From Neisseriaceae bacterium (GTDB taxonomy: Bacteria; Pseudomonadota; Gammaproteobacteria; Burkholderiales; Chromobacteriaceae): a stretch of 64,000 nucleotides of DNA. Positions 9,505 through 18,220 of this stretch are shown in pieces. The notes under the pieces are model-generated. The model was not told where the DNA came from. It searched no databases and was given only the letters and a program-made list of their open reading frames with translations. Every line of letters starts with the position of its first letter. Within the stretch, counting starts at the first letter, position 1. Where the stretch lies: assembly GCA_027489245.1 (NCBI GenBank), contig JAIYAC010000001.1, positions 1 to 64,000 of the forward strand. Direction: 5' to 3'. The translations under genes were made by a program, and so were the position numbers.

Positions 9505-10593
9505 CTATTTCAACAAGGGCTGAAAGCTGAAAGCGTAGCGTTGAAGCGACGGGTTCAGCACCTTGCTATACCGGCGGAAATCGATACGGGAAAAGTCCTG
9601 CTTGCCATACAGGCGCATAAACTGCCGTGCGCTGCGCGCATCAAACAGCATGAAGAGCGGCCAACGCTGCTCTAGCCCCTCACTGGCAAAATCCACCCCT
9701 TGGTCGTAGTCGTAGAGCATGACCAGCGCCATGGCGCCGGCGATAAAGTGCCCGCCGGCCAGCGCACTCAAGCGGCCATCCCGTACCGCCTGCAGTGCCT
9801 CGTGCGAGGTATTGACCCCACTGAAAAACACATCCTTGCCTGCTTGCATGCCACGGTGCCCCCACGCCTGCATGGCCCCCATCGCCATCAGGTCATTACC
9901 GCACCACACCATGCGTGCCTCCGGGTAGCGTACATGCAGCCAGCCACCCTGCGCCAATGCACGCTCTTGCGACCAGCCGCCGTAAGCCTCATACGCCAGC
10001 CTGACATCACCCGCTTCTTGAATGGCGCGGCGCATGCCCCTACTGCGCTGCAACGAAGACGGGGTGGCCGGGTCACCACTGATAGCCACCATGTGCAGCT
10101 TGCCATGTACACGTCGCACACCTGCCTGCCGCGCCTTGTTTATCAAGGATCGTGCCGTAAGGTAGCCGGCTTTTTCTGCATCGGGCTCCAAAGAACCCAG
10201 CCAGCCTTTGTAATATTGCCGGGGCTGGCCGAGATCATCTACGCCCGGCAGACGGCCATTAAATGCCATGAATGTCTTGATACCCGCACCATCCAGCAGC
10301 TTGAGCAATTCAGGCCCCGTGGCCGACTCATTGGAAAAAATCACGTATCCCGGCCGCTGCGAGGCTGGCTGTTCAATAATTTTGCGCACCAAGGCCAAAG
10401 ACTTGGCATGGCTACGCTCGGCATAGCGCACCTCCAGCCGCACCCCCAGGTCGGCTGCCGCAGCCTGCATGGCATTACCGGCACTCAGCCAGTACTGCTC
10501 GTCACGTTTGCCCGGGTTGATGAAAACTACAGACATCGCCAGCACCTGCATGGCGCAGCAATACAAACCTATGCCCAGCATGAGACGTTTCAT
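9505..10593 (-). CDS. Periplasmic sugar-binding-type protein (Peripla_BP_4), orphan
   Basis: 362 residues. MKRLMLGIGLYCCAMQVLAMS is a signal peptide; the rest has the pattern of ribose/galactose-type binding proteins: VVFINPGKRDEQYW, YVIFSNESATGPELLKLLDGAGI, LGSLEPDAEKAGYLTARSLI, HMVAISGDPATPSS, VRYPEARMVWCGNDLMAMGAM. Start at 10593 is supported by AAGGAG 9 bp upstream; the longer ATG at 10668 would precede the signal peptide. No permease or ATPase gene lies beside it, so it may serve a distant transporter or act as the ligand sensor of a signalling receptor. Ligand unknown. Confidence 0.78.
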   Translation of the reverse strand: MKRLMLGIGLYCCAMQVLAMSVVFINPGKRDEQYWLSAGNAMQAAAADLGVRLEVRYAERSHAKSLALVRKIIEQPASQRPGYVIFSNESATGPELLKLLDGAGIKTFMAFNGRLPGVDDLGQPRQYYKGWLGSLEPDAEKAGYLTARSLINKARQAGVRRVHGKLHMVAISGDPATPSSLQRSRGMRRAIQEAGDVRLAYEAYGGWSQERALAQGGWLHVRYPEARMVWCGNDLMAMGAMQAWGHRGMQAGKDVFFSGVNTSHEALQAVRDGRLSALAGGHFIAGAMALVMLYDYDQGVDFASEGLEQRWPLFMLFDARSARQFMRLYGKQDFSRIDFRRYSKVLNPSLQRYAFSFQPLLK

Positions 10594-10925
10594 TGTGCGC
10601 GCTCCTTGTATAAATACTGGCAACGGGTCGGCAGCAATACATGTACCCCATGCCTGATGGGCCGGCATTCATTCTTGAGATACAGCAAGAAACCATACCT
10701 ATAAAAACAATTTTTGTATTTATATGTTTTTCAAACAATATGACGCATCCCGTTTCACCGGTCTTATTCAGCAGATAAAATCAGCAAAAAATGCTATTGA
10801 AAGAAAAATTAATTATCGAATTAATAGATAAAACACAGGGCACATCATCAATATGACATGGCACACTCAAGATTTACCTGGTTTGGCATGATAATTAAGA
10901 CGTGCAGGCATATTAGGAGCGCGCA
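10594..10925. other. AT-rich intergenic region with dyad
   Basis: 332 bp without a gene between two divergent genes, clearly poorer in GC than its surroundings from about 10680 to 10900. It holds a perfect ATTAATT-ATCG-AATTAAT dyad at 10808-10825. Promoters for both flanking genes must lie here, but no convincing -35/-10 pair could be chosen. Confidence 0.5.
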
Positions 10926-11591
10926 ATGAACCGAATACAACGCAAACCGTTTACGGCTTTGTCGCATGACGCCACCCCATGGGGACCCACACACCACGGC
11001 AAGCTTGCCATGATGCCGCCACCGGCAGCCGCAGATACGTCAGCTTTGTCTGGCGAATTCCTGAACTGGGCGCGCTGGCTGGATACGCTGCGCGAATCGG
11101 CCCGCGGTGGCGAGTACGCCGCCGTGCAGGCTCTCGCCAAAGGCAAACTGCGCTTTATCCTGCGCCGTAGCAGCCTGTTACGCGACAAAGCCATGCTGGG
11201 CCAGCTACACCACCCGCAGCTGGCCGAAGCCCAAACGCTGTGTCAGGAGTTCGAGCAGGTCATTGGCGAGCTCACCGGCCGCGTGATGCCCCCTGCCGAC
11301 GAGTGGCCGCTACCGGTGCGCCTCTACACGCCCGAGGCCATGCCAGGCACGGCAGCCAAGACCAGTGGCCACCGTGGCCTGCATGAACGCCGCCATGTGC
11401 CCGCCCGACAAAACCGGCTGGATTCGGTCAGCCAGTCCGAAGCACAGCAGGTGTATGGCTGCCTGCGCCTGGTGCTGCGCTTGCTGCAGCAGCAAGTCAA
11501 CCTGGCCGAATCGCCCGCCATGCAGCAGGCCAACGACCTGCTGGCCCGCACGGTAAAGCTGGGCCATCTGGATAGCGAACCGGGGGCGTAA
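10926..11591 (+). CDS. Hypothetical protein
   Basis: 221 residues, not recognised. TTAGGAG lies 8 bp ahead of the ATG. There is no signal peptide and no membrane segment. The middle part is helix-forming and rich in Ala, Leu, Gln and Arg (residues about 40-115), then a Pro-rich stretch near 115-140, then another helical part (SEAQQVYGCLRLVLRLLQQQ). No catalytic motif is seen. Stands alone between divergent and following genes, with a 56-bp gap before the HD-domain gene; the two might be co-transcribed. Codon use is like that of its neighbours, so it is probably a real lineage-specific gene. Confidence 0.6.
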   Translation: MNRIQRKPFTALSHDATPWGPTHHGKLAMMPPPAAADTSALSGEFLNWARWLDTLRESARGGEYAAVQALAKGKLRFILRRSSLLRDKAMLGQLHHPQLAEAQTLCQEFEQVIGELTGRVMPPADEWPLPVRLYTPEAMPGTAAKTSGHRGLHERRHVPARQNRLDSVSQSEAQQVYGCLRLVLRLLQQQVNLAESPAMQQANDLLARTVKLGHLDSEPGA

Positions 11592-11647
11592 CAGCAGCCG
11601 GGGCCAGCTTGGGCTAAAATGGGCGCCTCTTACCCGAAGGCACCATC

Positions 11648-12226
11648 ATGCAGCAGATCGTTGACTTTATCCTGGAGCTGGACAAGCTCAAGGGCGTAAC
11701 CCGTAAAACCCGGCCACTGGGGCTGGACCGCCAGGAAAATTCGGCCGAACACAGCTGGCAAATTGCCATGCTGGCCGCGTCGCTCGCCCCCTATGCCCCC
11801 GAGCCCGTGGACATGAATCGCGTGATTGCCATGCTGCTGGTGCACGATATCGGCGAGATCGACACCGGCGACACCATCGTCTACGCCACCGAGGGCTGGG
11901 AAGAGCGCAAGGCCGCCGAGCTGGCCGCAGTCAAGCGTATCTTTGGCCTGCTGCCCACCGCGCAGCGCGACCAGTTTCTGGCGCTATGGCAAGAGTTCGA
12001 AGCCGCCGAAAGCGCCGAATCACGCTTTGCCAATGCCGCCGACCGCGCCATGCCGGTACTACTGAACCTGGCCAATAACGGCCAAAGCTGGCGTGAAAAC
12101 GGTATTAGCTACCAGCGTGTGGTTGGCCGCATCCGCGAGCCGATCGAAACAGGCTGCCCGGCGCTGTGGGCCTATCTGGCCGAGCGCCTGGCCTACGCCG
12201 AAACCCAAGGCTGGTTTGGCGCCTGA
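11648..12226 (+). CDS. HD-domain phosphohydrolase (YfbR/HD_3-like)
   Basis: 192 residues. The metal-binding HD set is visible: ENSAEHSW, LLVHDIGEIDTGD and a later Asp in ANAADRAMPVLL. This is the arrangement of the 5'-deoxynucleotidase YfbR and related HD hydrolases, which remove phosphate from (deoxy)nucleoside monophosphates; the exact substrate here is not known. Start ATG 11648 follows a CGAAGG-type Shine-Dalgarno. A perfect bidirectional terminator follows at 12245-12273. Confidence 0.82.
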   Translation: MQQIVDFILELDKLKGVTRKTRPLGLDRQENSAEHSWQIAMLAASLAPYAPEPVDMNRVIAMLLVHDIGEIDTGDTIVYATEGWEERKAAELAAVKRIFGLLPTAQRDQFLALWQEFEAAESAESRFANAADRAMPVLLNLANNGQSWRENGISYQRVVGRIREPIETGCPALWAYLAERLAYAETQGWFGA

Positions 12227-12244
12227 CATACCGCAGTCCCCATG

Positions 12245-12273
12245 AAAAAGCCGCCATGTACTGGCGGCTTTTT
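12245..12273. terminator. Bidirectional Rho-independent terminator
   Basis: Arms AAAAAGCCGCCA and TGGCGGCTTTTT around a 5-bp loop, between the convergent HD-domain gene and the lipoprotein gene. It can stop transcription from both sides. Confidence 0.85.
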
Positions 12274-12334
12274 GTTTGGCGCGGGCATGGCGCGCATTCA
12301 CGATCTGGCGAGCTAGCGCGCGATCGTCAAAGGC

Positions 12335-13276
12335 TCAGGGGATGATCGCCAGCCCGGCCAGCGGCTGCCCTTGGGCAATACGCCCCAGACGGGTGGCTTT
12401 GCCGGTTTGCAGGTTCACTTCGTACAGCTGGCTAGCCCCTAGCGTCTGCCGTGCCGCCAGAAATGCCGTGTTTTTCACATCAGAAATATCCAGCGACGCT
12501 GCTTGCAAGGCGCCGTAGCCCACGCCGCCAGGCTGTATGCCCAGCACATCCAGCGCCGGCAAACCCAGGCTGCCTACAGTACGCAGCTGGCCACTGTCTG
12601 GCGACACAAATGGCTGCTCCCCTTCCTTCGAGCCTTGCATGGCCAGCGTGCCGCGCAGAGCGTCGATGGTGTACAGGGTGGTGATCTTGTCGTTGCGGGC
12701 GTTATACGTGTAGGCAGCCGCCAGAATGACAGGCTGTTGGCCGGCCTGGCTGTCGCCGTCGGCGTAATGCAAAGCCTTATCTGCCTGTACGCCTTCTTGC
12801 GCCGCGTTGCCATCGATCTGCGCGCCGGTATCCGGGTGCATGCGCAGGTTGGCACCACTGTCGCTTACGATGCGCATGCGGTCTACTGCCGGGTTGAAAT
12901 CAAAGCCGAAACGCTGACCAGCGAGCTGTGGCAGCGCCTGGGGCGGCCCTACCTGGGTAAGCTGGCCGCTCTCTGGGGCAATCGTGTAAATACGGCCGGC
13001 ACGGGACAGGCCATACAGTACGCCGCGTGCAACGCGGTAATCGATCCCCACCAGCGTATCGCCCGCCGCCAGGCCTGCCAGTGGCTGGCGCGACAGCTCA
13101 CGCGAGGGCTGGCTGGCATTGATGCGGATCAGCACCATGTCCTGGGTCAGCGCATAGAGCTGCTCGGTGCGCAGCGCCCCCGGCGCTTCGGGTGGCAAGC
13201 TGGCGCAGCCGGCCAGCAGGCTGGCTGCCAGGCCTGGCAAGCACAGCCGGTATAAAGCTTGGCGTTGAGTCTTCAT
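12335..13276 (-). CDS. DUF4394-type lipoprotein
   Basis: 313 residues. Signal peptide with lipobox LLAGCAS (Cys near residue 24), so it should be lipid-anchored on the periplasmic side. The body shows the repeats of the DUF4394 family: LYALTQDMVLIRINASQP, TLVGIDYRVARGVLYGLSRAGRIYTI, FGFDFNPAVDRMRIVSDSGANLRMHPDTG, which suggest a beta-propeller-like fold. Function is unknown for the family. It reads into the convergent terminator at 12245-12273 and lies 20 bp downstream of sbcC on the same strand. Confidence 0.8.
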   Translation of the reverse strand: MKTQRQALYRLCLPGLAASLLAGCASLPPEAPGALRTEQLYALTQDMVLIRINASQPSRELSRQPLAGLAAGDTLVGIDYRVARGVLYGLSRAGRIYTIAPESGQLTQVGPPQALPQLAGQRFGFDFNPAVDRMRIVSDSGANLRMHPDTGAQIDGNAAQEGVQADKALHYADGDSQAGQQPVILAAAYTYNARNDKITTLYTIDALRGTLAMQGSKEGEQPFVSPDSGQLRTVGSLGLPALDVLGIQPGGVGYGALQAASLDISDVKNTAFLAARQTLGASQLYEVNLQTGKATRLGRIAQGQPLAGLAIIP

Positions 13277-13296
13277 GCGTGTCCTTTTGCAGCGCC

Positions 13297-16200
13297 TCAG
13301 GCGCCACGGCTAGCGAGGGAAAGCGTCGATACACCACCACTGCCTTTATGAACGCGTATTTGTACCGGGATGCGTTCCTTCAGGCCTTCTACGTGGGAGA
13401 TAACGCCGATCATTTTGCCACTGGCGTGCAGGCTGTCCAGTGCATCCAGCGCCACATCCAGCGTTTCCGGGTCTAGCGTACCAAAGCCTTCATCCAGAAA
13501 CAGCGAGTCTATCGATGTTTTATGGCTTACCAGGTCTGATAGCGCCAGCGCCAGCGCCAGGCTCACCAGAAAGCTTTCGCCGCCAGACAGGGTGCGTGTA
13601 TCGCGCCGGGTGTCACCCTGCCAGGTGTCCACAATGTCCAGCTCCAGTTCACCGCCCTGCTGGCGCTGTAGCAGGTAGCGCCCGTGCAGGCGGCCCAGCT
13701 GGCGGTTGGCCAGGTGCACCAGGTGGTCCAGCGTCAGCCCTTGGGCAAACTTGCGGTATTTGTCGCCTTTGGCCGAACCGATCAGGCTATCCAGCCGCAG
13801 CCAGATGTCCAGCTCGGCCTGCTGACGTGTCATGTCGGCCAGTAGCTGCTGGTGCTCGGCTGCGCGGCGGCTGTCGTCGTCCAGCAGGCTTTGCAAGGCG
13901 CCTTGCCGTGTCAGCGCTTGCTGGCGGCTGGCGTCGTGCGTGGCCAGCGCCTGCTCCAGCTCGGCCAGGCTTGGCAGGCCGGCGACCTGGGTGTCGGCTG
14001 CGGCCAACCTGTGGGCTGCGCTATCGGCTACCGCCTGGCGCTGTGCCAGCTGGCTAGCCAGCACGGCCAGCCGGGCTTCGTAATGCTGCACGGTGGCGTC
14101 GTCCAGCAGCACGTGCTGCCAGGCGGCTTCATCGGCAAAGCCGCTATCGGCCAAGGCCTGCAGCCACTGCGTGCTGGCTTGCTGCGCCGCGCTGGCGGCG
14201 TGCTGCAGCTGCTGTTGCTGCTGCGCCTGTTGCCCCTGCAGCTGGCTGGCGGTTTGCGCCAGCTGTGGCAGGCTGTCCGCCAGGGCTGCCAGCTCGGCAA
14301 CAGGGTTGGCCGCAGTGGCCGGCAGCGCGCCGGCAGGCCACTGTGCCTGCCAATGCGCTAGCGTGCTGTGTGCCTGCTGGCTCTGCAGTATGTGCTGTTG
14401 CAGGCTGTGCGCCAGTGTTTGCAGGGTGGCCTGGTCGGCCTGCCACTGCGCCCATTCTTGCTGGCGCTGTGCCAGCCAGCTTGCCGGCTGGGCTAGCATG
14501 GCATAGCCCGCCTCGGCCAGGCTGCTGGCCAGGGTGGCTTCCAGCTGGGCAAGCCCGCTTTGCAGCTGGGCCAGCCGCACGTCTTGCTGCTGGCATTGTT
14601 GCTGGCTGTCTTGCATGGCTTGCACTAGCAGCGCGTGCTCGTTGCTGGCCTGCTGCTGTCGCTGATGGGCCTGCGCCGCGCTGGCTTGTGCCGCTTGGCA
14701 GGCCTGGCTGGCGGCGTCGGCAGCCTCCAGCTGGCGGGCACGGGCTGCCAGCGTGGCGTCAGCGGCGGCCAGCCGCGCGGGCCAGACATCGGCCTGCTGC
14801 CAGCTGTCGTCTGGCAGGCCATGACTATGCGCCAGCACTTGCCAGCTACCCAGCAAGGCGGCATGGCTGCTGTGCAGGCTGTGCTGTAGCTGCAGGGCGG
14901 CTTGCTGGCTGGCTTGCAGCTGTGCCAGCTGCTGGTTGGCCGCACGGCCGCTGTCTTCCAGGGCCTCCAGCTCGGCTTGCAGCCGGGCGATGGCTTGCTG
15001 GGTGGGGCCACTGTCCAGCTGCTGATAGTGCGCAATGGCGGGGTGCTCGTGCGCGCCGCACAGCGGGCAGGCTTCGCCCGGCTGCAGCTGCTGGCGGTGT
15101 GCTTCCAGGCTCTGGATACGCTGTTCCAGCGTCAGAATGCGTTGCTGGTCGGCCAGCATGTTGCGCGTGGCTTTGTACTGCTGGCGCTGCGTGTCGAGCT
15201 GCTGTTGTACGGCGTCTATCTGTTCTTGTAGATCCTGCTGCTGTTGCTGGGCGTGCTGCAGGCTGGCGGCCTGGGTGCGCAGCTCGGCGGCCTGGCTTGC
15301 CAGCTGGGCCAGCTGCGTGCTGTGTTGCTGCGCTAGCTGCCACTGCTGACGCAGGCCGGCCAGGTCTTGGCCCTGCAGTGCTTGCTGTAGCAGGGTTTGC
15401 GCCTGCTGTGCGGCCAACTCGGCTTGCTGTGCATCGGCCTGCGTGGCGGCCAGCCGGGCAGCCAAGGTATGGGCGCTGGCTTCTTGTTGCTGAAGGCGTT
15501 GCTGGCTATGTGTTTGCGCGGCCTGCTCGGCGCGTAGTACCTCACGCTGTTGTGCCAGCTGGCCAAGCTGGCTTTGCCACAGGGGCAGCCACTGGCCCAG
15601 CACGGCGTGCTGGCTACGTTGGGCCAGGCTGTGTGCCAGCTGCTGATGCTGGTCGTGGGCCTGCGCCAGGGCCGCATCGGCCTGACTTTGCTGCTGCAGC
15701 GCCAGCGCCAGGGCGTGTTGCTTGCCGGCGGCCAGGTTTTCCTGCGCCTGCGCCAGCGCGTGCTGTAAGGCTTGGCTGTGTTGCTGTTGCTGCGCCAGCT
15801 GCTCGGCGGCGTGCAGGTGGGCGCGCTGCAGCGGCAAAATAGCCGCCGCCGGCTGGTGCGCAGCCAGGCTGGCCTGCCATGGTGCGGCAGCTTGCCAGCC
15901 TTGCGTGGCGTGATGCAGCTGCTGCATAGCCTCTGTGGCGCTCTCCCGCGCGGCGAGCAGGTCTTGTTGCTGCCGTATCTGCCCCGATAGCCGCTGGCCA
16001 GCCTGCGCGCTGTCGTGCGCCTGCTGTTGCCACTGTGCCAGCTCGCTCTGCATGGTTTGCCGGCGTGTGTCGTCCAGCAGGTCTGCTCCGCTGGCGCGCG
16101 ATTGCAGCTGGGCCAGCAGCTGGCGCTGCTCGCGGGTGTATTCGAACACGCGCTGCGATATCTGGCCGTAAATGTCGGTGCCGGTCAGCTCTTCCAGCAG

Positions 16201-16710
16201 TTCGGCGCGGTCGTTGGCGCTGGCATTGAGAAAAGCGGCAAAACCACCCTGCGCCAGCAGCATGGATTTGGTAAAGCGGGCAAAGTCCAGGCCGGTGAGC
16301 GCAATGGTCTGGCGCAGTTTGTCGTTGACCTGGGTGCTGAGGATGCGGCCATCGGCGTGTGCCAGCTCCACCTTGGGGGCCTGCAGCGCGCCATCGGCTT
16401 TATCGCGCGCGCGGCGCTGGCTCCAGAAGGCGCGGTAGCACTGGCCTTTTACCTCGAATACCACCTCGGCCAGGCAGTCTGCCGTGTGGCGGCTCATGAT
16501 GTCGTTGGCCCCGGCCGAGATGCTCTTCAGGCGCGGCGTTTCGTGGTACAGCGCCAGGCAAATGGCATCCAGCAGGGTGGATTTGCCCGCCCCCGTGGCA
16601 CCGGTAATGGCAAACAGGCTGCAATCGGCCAACGGTGGCTGGTTGAAATCGATCTGCCACTCGCCTTGCAGCGAGTTCAGGTTTTTCAGGCGTACGCTCA
16701 GTATTTTCAT
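13297..16710 (-). CDS. sbcC: Exonuclease subunit SbcC
   Basis: 1137-residue SMC-like ATPase that works with SbcD to open hairpins and trim DNA ends (Mre11-Rad50 type). N-terminal Walker A in ITGATGAGKSTLLDA; C-terminal LSGGESFLVSLALALALSDL signature and Walker B SLFLDEGFGTLD. Between them lies a very long Gln/Ala-rich coiled coil with the zinc hook CPLC near residue 548. The coiled coil is so rich in Gln and Ala that it creates long antisense frames; these are not genes. The start overlaps the sbcD stop as ATGA, so the two are coupled. Length fits the family. Confidence 0.96.
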   Translation of the reverse strand: MKILSVRLKNLNSLQGEWQIDFNQPPLADCSLFAITGATGAGKSTLLDAICLALYHETPRLKSISAGANDIMSRHTADCLAEVVFEVKGQCYRAFWSQRRARDKADGALQAPKVELAHADGRILSTQVNDKLRQTIALTGLDFARFTKSMLLAQGGFAAFLNASANDRAELLEELTGTDIYGQISQRVFEYTREQRQLLAQLQSRASGADLLDDTRRQTMQSELAQWQQQAHDSAQAGQRLSGQIRQQQDLLAARESATEAMQQLHHATQGWQAAAPWQASLAAHQPAAAILPLQRAHLHAAEQLAQQQQHSQALQHALAQAQENLAAGKQHALALALQQQSQADAALAQAHDQHQQLAHSLAQRSQHAVLGQWLPLWQSQLGQLAQQREVLRAEQAAQTHSQQRLQQQEASAHTLAARLAATQADAQQAELAAQQAQTLLQQALQGQDLAGLRQQWQLAQQHSTQLAQLASQAAELRTQAASLQHAQQQQQDLQEQIDAVQQQLDTQRQQYKATRNMLADQQRILTLEQRIQSLEAHRQQLQPGEACPLCGAHEHPAIAHYQQLDSGPTQQAIARLQAELEALEDSGRAANQQLAQLQASQQAALQLQHSLHSSHAALLGSWQVLAHSHGLPDDSWQQADVWPARLAAADATLAARARQLEAADAASQACQAAQASAAQAHQRQQQASNEHALLVQAMQDSQQQCQQQDVRLAQLQSGLAQLEATLASSLAEAGYAMLAQPASWLAQRQQEWAQWQADQATLQTLAHSLQQHILQSQQAHSTLAHWQAQWPAGALPATAANPVAELAALADSLPQLAQTASQLQGQQAQQQQQLQHAASAAQQASTQWLQALADSGFADEAAWQHVLLDDATVQHYEARLAVLASQLAQRQAVADSAAHRLAAADTQVAGLPSLAELEQALATHDASRQQALTRQGALQSLLDDDSRRAAEHQQLLADMTRQQAELDIWLRLDSLIGSAKGDKYRKFAQGLTLDHLVHLANRQLGRLHGRYLLQRQQGGELELDIVDTWQGDTRRDTRTLSGGESFLVSLALALALSDLVSHKTSIDSLFLDEGFGTLDPETLDVALDALDSLHASGKMIGVISHVEGLKERIPVQIRVHKGSGGVSTLSLASRGA

Positions 16711-17927
16711 GCTTGCCCTGCCTGTAGTTGCTGCAGGATGTGCTGGTGGCGGGTGGCCAGCTCGGCCGCCAGCCCCTCATCGAGTGTTTCCAGTGCCAGG
16801 CGGCGGGCAAAAACCTCTTGCGGGCTGAGCTCATCCAGCGTTTCACGCGGGTTGCCGGCCAGGCTGGCGGCTTGCTGCGGGCGCTCGCGGCGCAGGCGCA
16901 GGATGTCCAGCGGCAAGCCATCGCACAACTGCGCCAGCCTTTGCTGCAATTCGGCCAGGTAGTCGTCGGCCTGGACGCATACCTCCAGCCATACCGGCTG
17001 CGCGGCGCTGCCGGCCTGCGCGGCTGCGGCCAACTGTGGGCCCAGGCTGGCCAGTGTGCCACGCAGCTGGGCCATGGGCTGGAACACCGGCACGGGCAAG
17101 GGGGCAATGTCCTGCACGCCCTGGCTGCCCAGCGTTACCAGCAAGACTTCTTTTTGCTGGCGGCACTCGTCAAAGCCCAGCGCGATGGGCGAACCGCTGT
17201 AGCGGATATGCGCCAGGCCACCCACCACCTGCGGGCGGTGGATATGGCCCAGTGCAATGTAGTCGGCTGGCGGAAAGGCCGCGGTAGGGAAAGCTTCCAG
17301 CGCCCCCACATAGATTTCACGCACGGCTTCGCTGCTGCTGGCCCCCACCGTGGTGAGGTGGCCGGTGGCAACGATGGGCAGCGGCAGGCCCAATGCCTGG
17401 CGTTGCAGGCAGGCGGCGTCGTATACCTGCTGGTAATAGCTTGCAATGGCTTGCTGCAGCGAGCGCTGCTTGTCTTCGGCGCTCTGTCCGGCCTCGCTGC
17501 GTAGCACATCGCGCGGGCGGATAAACGGTAGCGCGCACAGCAGCGCAGCTGGCTGGCCTTGTTTATTGCGCAGCAGGTGCACCATGCGGGCGGGGTCGGG
17601 GTCGATGGCGGGTACCACCAGAGTATTCAGCCGTGCCAGCAAGGGCTGGCTCTCGGCCAGCGTGGCCACCGAGTCGTGATTGCCTGCCAGCAGGATCAGT
17701 TGTACGCCCAGCTCGTGCAGGGCCACTACCAGGCGGTTGTACAGCTCGCGGGCGTAGCTGGGCGGGGCGCCGGTATCGAAAATATCGCCCACCACCAGCA
17801 CGGCATCGGCTTGCTGCACTGCGACTTGCTGCAGTAACCAATCCAGAAAAGCCTGATGCTCTGCCTGCCGGCTTTTCCCCATGAAGTGCTGGCCCAAATG
17901 CCAGTCGGAGGTATGAATAATACGCAT
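16707..17927 (-). CDS. sbcD: Exonuclease subunit SbcD
   Basis: 406 residues, the Mre11-like nuclease subunit of SbcCD. Metallophosphoesterase motifs are in order: TSDWHLGQHF, VVGDIFDTG, LLAGNHDS, and later the histidines of VATGHLTT and IALGHIHRPQ. ATG 17927 gives the normal start MRIIHTSDWHLG; the in-frame ATG at 17999 adds 24 unlikely residues. No strong Shine-Dalgarno is visible. Four-base overlap with sbcC downstream. Confidence 0.96.
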   Translation of the reverse strand: MRIIHTSDWHLGQHFMGKSRQAEHQAFLDWLLQQVAVQQADAVLVVGDIFDTGAPPSYARELYNRLVVALHELGVQLILLAGNHDSVATLAESQPLLARLNTLVVPAIDPDPARMVHLLRNKQGQPAALLCALPFIRPRDVLRSEAGQSAEDKQRSLQQAIASYYQQVYDAACLQRQALGLPLPIVATGHLTTVGASSSEAVREIYVGALEAFPTAAFPPADYIALGHIHRPQVVGGLAHIRYSGSPIALGFDECRQQKEVLLVTLGSQGVQDIAPLPVPVFQPMAQLRGTLASLGPQLAAAAQAGSAAQPVWLEVCVQADDYLAELQQRLAQLCDGLPLDILRLRRERPQQAASLAGNPRETLDELSPQEVFARRLALETLDEGLAAELATRHQHILQQLQAGQA

Positions 17928-18070
17928 GGATAATGCCGAAGAAATAAAGCGTGTTATCAATGGGGCAATTTTACCCCGACAGGATACCGCCAGATACATG
18001 CAACAGCACGGCGAGCGATCGGCCGCGGGAAATACCCATACTGAATGGGCCTATGACGTGTGGGCGGGCA

Positions 18071-18110
18071 AAAAAATAACCTCCTGAATCGTCACAAGTC
18101 AGGAGGTTTT
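18071..18110 (-). terminator. Terminator downstream of dusC
   Basis: Arms of 10 bp (AACCTCCTGA / TCAGGAGGTT) around an 11-bp loop; on the minus strand the stem is followed by a T-rich run (TTATTTTTTT). It lies 110 bp past the dusC stop in the gene-poor stretch 17928-18220, in which nothing else was recognised. Confidence 0.7.
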
Positions 18111-18220
18111 ATAAGTTCGGGCCGTGGCCCGCCTCTGAACAGGCTGCGAGGAAGCAGTAATGTCAGAAGATGTTTGAATGATATAGGCTCATGGGGCTGT
18201 GTGACTATGCGTAAAAATAC

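Noticed and set aside
14265-15842. 525-codon plus-strand frame inside sbcC
   Set aside because: Product is Ala/Gly/Pro/Arg-rich and low in complexity, the complement of Gln/Ala codons of the SbcC coiled coil.
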